A stretch of DNA of 35,443 nucleotides from Diphasiastrum complanatum (Eukaryota > Streptophyta > Lycopodiopsida > Lycopodiales > Lycopodiaceae): contig MU835879.1 in the NCBI GenBank assembly GCA_029204225.1, forward strand, positions 1-35,443, in the 5' to 3' direction. The translations under genes and the position numbers were made by a program. How positions within the stretch are numbered: the stretch's first letter is position 1; each line of letters opens with the position of its first letter. This document shows positions 31,811 to 35,443 of the stretch, piece after piece. The notes below the pieces were generated by a model. That model had not been told where the DNA came from, made no database searches, and worked only from the letters and a program-made list of their open reading frames with translations.

Positions 31811-31824
31811 CAAGGAAAAAAGAA
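31811..31824 (+). other. Polypurine tract of the interrupted chromovirus
   Basis: CAAGGAAAAAAGAA precedes TGCTATGTCC. It lies directly after the copia target duplication, and the chromodomain stop lies just before the other copy. In the pre-insertion allele the order was chromodomain, stop, PPT, LTR, as expected of a plus-strand gypsy element. Confidence 0.65.
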
Positions 31825-32455
31825 TGCTATGTCCATGTCTTGCATGAAGGATTCTGAATAGTCCTTGACGTGGATATTCGGTACTCCAGTGTATGAGATT
31901 ATTAGTTACGCCACGTCATTCTGGACTAGGCTAGTTGTTATGTCAATGGCCAGTAAGTAGGATTCAGTATACTCCTAGTCTTGGATACACGGTGCTCCAG
32001 TAAATCAGGCTGTTAGTCATGCCACGTCATACTGGATGTGACCCGAAAGTAACTAATATCCTTGTGAGACTCAAAACACACTAAATGGAGTTTAGACAAG
32101 GTATGAGACAGTGTATGCATGTGTAGATTTATCAATAGTAATTCTATGAATAGTTGGTCCATGCTTAGGACTCTATTCTAGGTGAATCTATATATAGGGA
32201 ACTTAGGGCTATGCATGGCTATGTGCTCAGGATGCTTTTGGCTCTATATATTGAGGCCAAACTCGCCCTACTCCTCATTGTGGTCATTGATTCATTGCCA
32301 GGGTTTCACTCTACCTTCATGTTTCTTATTCCTTGGTTTGGGGGTGAAGCTTCTAGAGTTGATTGGTTGTTTCTACTTGGTTGGGTGGTTGCTCCATAAT
32401 ATGTTTTCCATTGTGTTTTGTCTTGTAAGCAGGATCTTAGGGAGCTTCCCTTATA
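31825..32455 (+). mobile_element. Chromovirus LTR (same family as 8536-8997), followed by a PBS
   Basis: It starts TGCTATGTCC after the polypurine tract. A tandem-like pair of ~70-base blocks (CGGT(A/G)CTCCAGT..., GCCACGTCAT.CTGGA) is at about 31868-31928 and 31977-32037. TATATATAGGG at 32190-32200 is a TATA candidate. The end is ill-defined (CCCTTATA, perhaps a mutated CA end) but is placed by the PBS that follows. A 142-codon open frame at 32182-32610 crosses the LTR end and is not considered a gene. Confidence 0.65.
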
Positions 32456-32467
32456 TTGATATCAGAG
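32456..32467 (+). other. PBS-like site after the chromovirus LTR
   Basis: TGATATCAGAGC differs by one base from the TGGTATCAGAGC site of initiator tRNA-Met. A 3' LTR should not be followed by a PBS, so this LTR also acts as the 5' LTR of sequence to the right, or the match is chance. Confidence 0.55.
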
Positions 32468-35443
32468 CAAGGCTTACGAAGATTGGAGAACATGGAGAAG
32501 GGCTACCTTTTCGTCTAAATTTTGGATTGGATCATTGGAATTCTCTTCCAAGGTGGATAGCAAGGGTGCAAGTGGGTGTACTATCTCGGTTTCAGTTTGC
32601 ATGTTGCTAATATCCATTACTCTTGAGATTTTTTGTGGTTTTATGGAGAATTGTCCTTGATGGCCAATTTGTGATGCTTTTTTGGAGCTTTTTCTTGTGT
32701 AAATCAAATCTTTGGTAGATTTAGATTTTCCAGCAAGTGTACTTTCGTTTTAGGGTTCATTAATGATGAAATTAATGATGCATGCCGGTTCTTTCCAATG
32801 ATTTATGATTCTAGGCTATGTTTTGGTCAAAATTGCTTGGTTTTTATGCTTAGTAAGAACAAAAATCCAGCAAGATCAGACCAATTAGATGATTATAATT
32901 ATGTAAATTGGTTTGCATGTGTTATAGAAAGAGTTGTATGTCATGAATTTCCACTTTATTGTGATGAGAAAACCAGAAAATAGCCAAAAATCATCATTTT
33001 TGCCTGTTTTTTCATAAATTTGGACAGTAGGTGGCTGTAAAACACCATGTATAGCTTGTAAAGAGGTAGACCAAAGTCTTTTGAAGCTTTCCCTGAAGTT
33101 AGAACCAAGAATTCCAGCAATTGAACTTGTAGGAAGTCAAAAAAATTCAAAAAATGACCATTTTTGGTGATTTTTGGGGGATGGATCTCTCCAAATCCAT
33201 AAGGAGATCATTCTAGAAGTATTCATAGCATGATTAGCATTCCTTTTTACCTTCCCAGCAAGCTATCAGACCTGTAAAATGATGGCCGGTGGCTTATGCA
33301 CCATCTCCATCAAGTTTGAAGCTATTTTGACTTCTACAAATAAAAACATCTTCGTTCTTAGCCTATACTGCATCTTAGGATCAGTATGAATGTTTCATGG
33401 AAGTCTAATTGATTGTTTAAGACCGTTGGTAGCGTCAATTTTGGGCATGGGTGTTTGCACGTTTTTGCATAATTTTGTCTTGTGGAAATGTGCCCTACTA
33501 CAGATTTTATGACACTCTGATCTCGCACGTGTGAAGCTTAGGTGGAAGGATGATGTGACAAGCATCTTGTTCACTTGGTCCCCCTCTGTATTGAGCTTTA
33601 CAGCACCCAATTTGGTATCTTGTAGCCAAAGTTATGATCATTTGAAAATTTGTAGTTTTGTGAGCGAAATTGGCAAAATTTGAAATTGTTCTGATTGCAT
33701 GCCAATCATTTCCCTAATTTGTAGTATTGTGCTTGCATGGATTAGTTGCATGCCGATTCTCAGAGTGATCTGACATGCATGAGAGATTTACAATCAATTT
33801 GAGTGGTCATACGCATATGCTCTGACAGTTGGCTCACAAATCAGTGATATTGGCTGACAAATTTCGTAAAACTGAAGTTTACGTAAAAAATTTCGGAATG
33901 ATGTTTTGTGACTGATGTAGTGTGCTTTGCATGCCAGTTTGACATTGGGTTAGTAACATGAGGAATCGGACAGTGTTTCGATTTCGATTGACTTTTGTAC
34001 TAATAGTATTTTCATCATAATTTTTGAATTACGTAAAATAAAGCAAAAATTGAGTTTTCCGAGAAAATTTTAAAATCGTCAAACGATATGAAATGACCAA
34101 ATTGAATGAGTGGCAACAGGTATTCTTTATCTAGATAGTAAATTTGATAGGATACGGTTCAAGAGTTACTGAAATCCTATTGGTGGGATTTCCATTCATG
34201 TAATTTCATATTATGTGTTTGGATAGGTTTTGTCAATATTAATGGTGTAATGCCAAACCAATCAATAAAAAGAAAAAACAATCCAATTTTATTGGAAAAT
34301 TTGTAATAATAGGAATTACATAACTGATTTCATTTCTAGTAAAATCCTATGGTGAATTATATTCAAAAGGTCAGACTAGTATTGTTTCACATACTAGTAA
34401 ATGATTTTTGATATCAGATATTCAGCCCGGGTATAGGACAAAAATGAAATTGTTTTAGACTTTTTCCTACGGTAATTAGTTTTTAAACATTTACTAATAT
34501 CGTTACGTCTTCTTGGTACCTTAGTTGAAATAGATTTTCAGGCTAAAAATTCTAAGGAGGGAGCTAGTAAGTGTCGCAATTAGGATTTTGATAATCCTAG
34601 TAAATAATTGCTTAATACCGAATATTAATTTCTTGGATGAATTCATTTAGTTGAGTTCATAACTGATATCTTTGTAACCATTGAGTTATCCGCAGTTTTG
34701 GATGTCAAATGTGATATTAGGAGTGGAATCTGATACGTGGATTACATTGGATCTGTTAGTTGACGGAAGCTTGTCCCTAGATTTGATGCATCAGTAGGGT
34801 TTCGAGGCTTATCATTAACTAGAAAAGATCAGAATGTAATAGTGAACCATGTTAATTCTTTAGCTTAGATCACATGATCAGATGTGGATTAGTGGTATCC
34901 ATCTGATTGGCATGCCAGTCATCCAAATAAATGGATTCTCTAGTATATGGGAACAAGAGATAATTTTCCATATGGACTATAGGACAACTAGATGATCAGT
35001 GGATTTCTAGAATATTAGTTATGGCGGTTAAGGGTTTTCTGGAAGGAAGAGCTGATGGTATGGGACATCAATAATTTTGGAAAGGAAATTCTAGAACTGT
35101 AAAGATCTGATTATGAATGGATTGTTTTAGAACCTAGTCATGATATGGAAAAAAAGCCATTGATAAAATGTGGGTATTATGGGAAATTTTGAGGTTTAAT
35201 CTAGATCCCAATGTGGTATGTCATTATTTACAAAATCAGAGGCTTAATTAATCCTTTACTTTTTAATAATTTCTTGAATATAAGACATCAGACTGTTTAT
35301 ATGATTTTTTCCAGCATAAAGTTATTCTTTTGAAAGACTGTTATGTCATATAAATTACTACTTGTGGGAATGGACTTGAAATTCAGATAAATTCTAAGGT
35401 TAAAGTGTTTCAATTTCTTAAACCTAGAATATCTCTGTTGCAT
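32468..35443 (+). other. Long non-coding leader-like region, no gene recognised
   Basis: About 3 kb of AT-rich DNA with stops in all frames. It is consistent with the long leader between PBS and gag of plant chromoviruses, and no gag domain is reached convincingly before the window ends. GCATGCC recurs five times (32786, 33698, 33750, 33930, 34911, approximate). A stretch at about 34150-34370 has weak inverted similarity (AAATCCTATTGG / AAAATCCTATGG, GTTTGG / CCAAAC) but no clear transposon ends. Confidence 0.4.

Larger units (their letters stand above)
25706..31815 (-). mobile_element. Complete-structure Ty1/copia element with TSD, coding region dead
   Basis: The element spans 25711-31810 and is flanked by CAAGG on each side (25706-25710 and 31811-31815). 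It has two related LTRs with TGTTGG..CAACA ends, a PBS and a PPT in the right places for minus-strand orientation. Between them the domains run gag, zinc knuckle, protease, (integrase core deleted), RT, RNase H. Each domain carries stops or frame breaks. It inserted just after the chromodomain of the plus-strand gypsy element. The two LTRs differ at roughly one base in ten in their first 200 bases by eye, mostly transitions, so the insertion is not recent. Confidence 0.93.

Noticed and set aside
32182-32610. 142-codon frame with hydrophobic segments
   Set aside because: It spans the LTR end and PBS-like site and lacks homology to a known family. It is best seen as chance.
34150-34370. Possible MITE with weak terminal inverted repeats
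   Set aside because: The inverted similarity is short and interrupted, and no flanking target duplication could be found.
32780-34920. Recurring GCATGCC words
   Set aside because: Five scattered occurrences of a short palindromic-core word without fixed spacing; not enough to claim a binding array.

Overview
This is plant nuclear DNA. It has a spliced gene for a plant-specific homeobox protein, (CT)n and TATA motifs with G-boxes upstream of that gene, and a dense, nested stack of decayed Ty1/copia and Ty3/gypsy LTR retrotransposons. A large-genome seed plant fits best, perhaps a monocot judging from the GC-rich leader, but the species cannot be fixed from the sequence.

Positions 1-~6,200 hold one cellular gene on the minus strand, read from right to left. 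Four coding exons are visible (1884-1767, 1466-966, 536-379, 131 to the window edge). Their splice phases join exactly into the first ~302 residues of a RINGLET-type (RLT1/RLT2-like) homeobox-DDT protein. The protein continues off the left edge. A putative 5' intron of about 2.5 kb, a GC-rich leader with G-quadruplex-prone tracts, a TATA/(GA)n core and two G-boxes lie upstream.

Positions ~6,200-8,500 are AT-rich intergenic DNA with nothing recognised. From ~8,500 to 16,100 the DNA is made of LTR pieces: a minus-strand chromovirus-type 3' LTR with its polypurine tract (8536-8997), a minus-strand copia-like LTR start (about 10892-11202), a clean solo LTR with a 5-bp target duplication (11769-12501), an inverted copy of the same LTR joined to a gypsy protease remnant (14118-13285), and a plus-strand 5' LTR plus primer-binding site (about 15038-16074). 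An odd C-rich block of repeated ACTCGC motifs sits at 9562-9875.

Positions ~17,000-25,700 are plus-strand gypsy coding remnants (gag, zinc knuckles, protease tail, RT, RNase H, integrase, chromodomain). They are broken by deletions, by a copia pol fragment (about 17955-19975) and by a probable solo LTR carrying a 39-bp minisatellite (22505-23622). Right after the chromodomain, a complete-looking but dead copia element (25711-31810, minus strand) is inserted with a perfect CAAGG duplication. Its integrase core is deleted and its frames are broken. Beyond it the chromovirus resumes with a polypurine tract, an LTR (31825-~32455) and then, unexpectedly, a PBS-like site and a long non-coding leader to the window end.

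No bacterial-type operon, CRISPR array, tRNA or rRNA was seen. The only gene likely to be functional is the RLT-like gene. The rest records insertion, recombination between LTRs, internal deletion and transition-type (methylation-like) decay. I did not find a convincing new biological system. The most unusual items are the inverted LTR pair, the PPT-LTR-PBS arrangement, the ACTCGC block and the G-rich leader of the homeobox gene.
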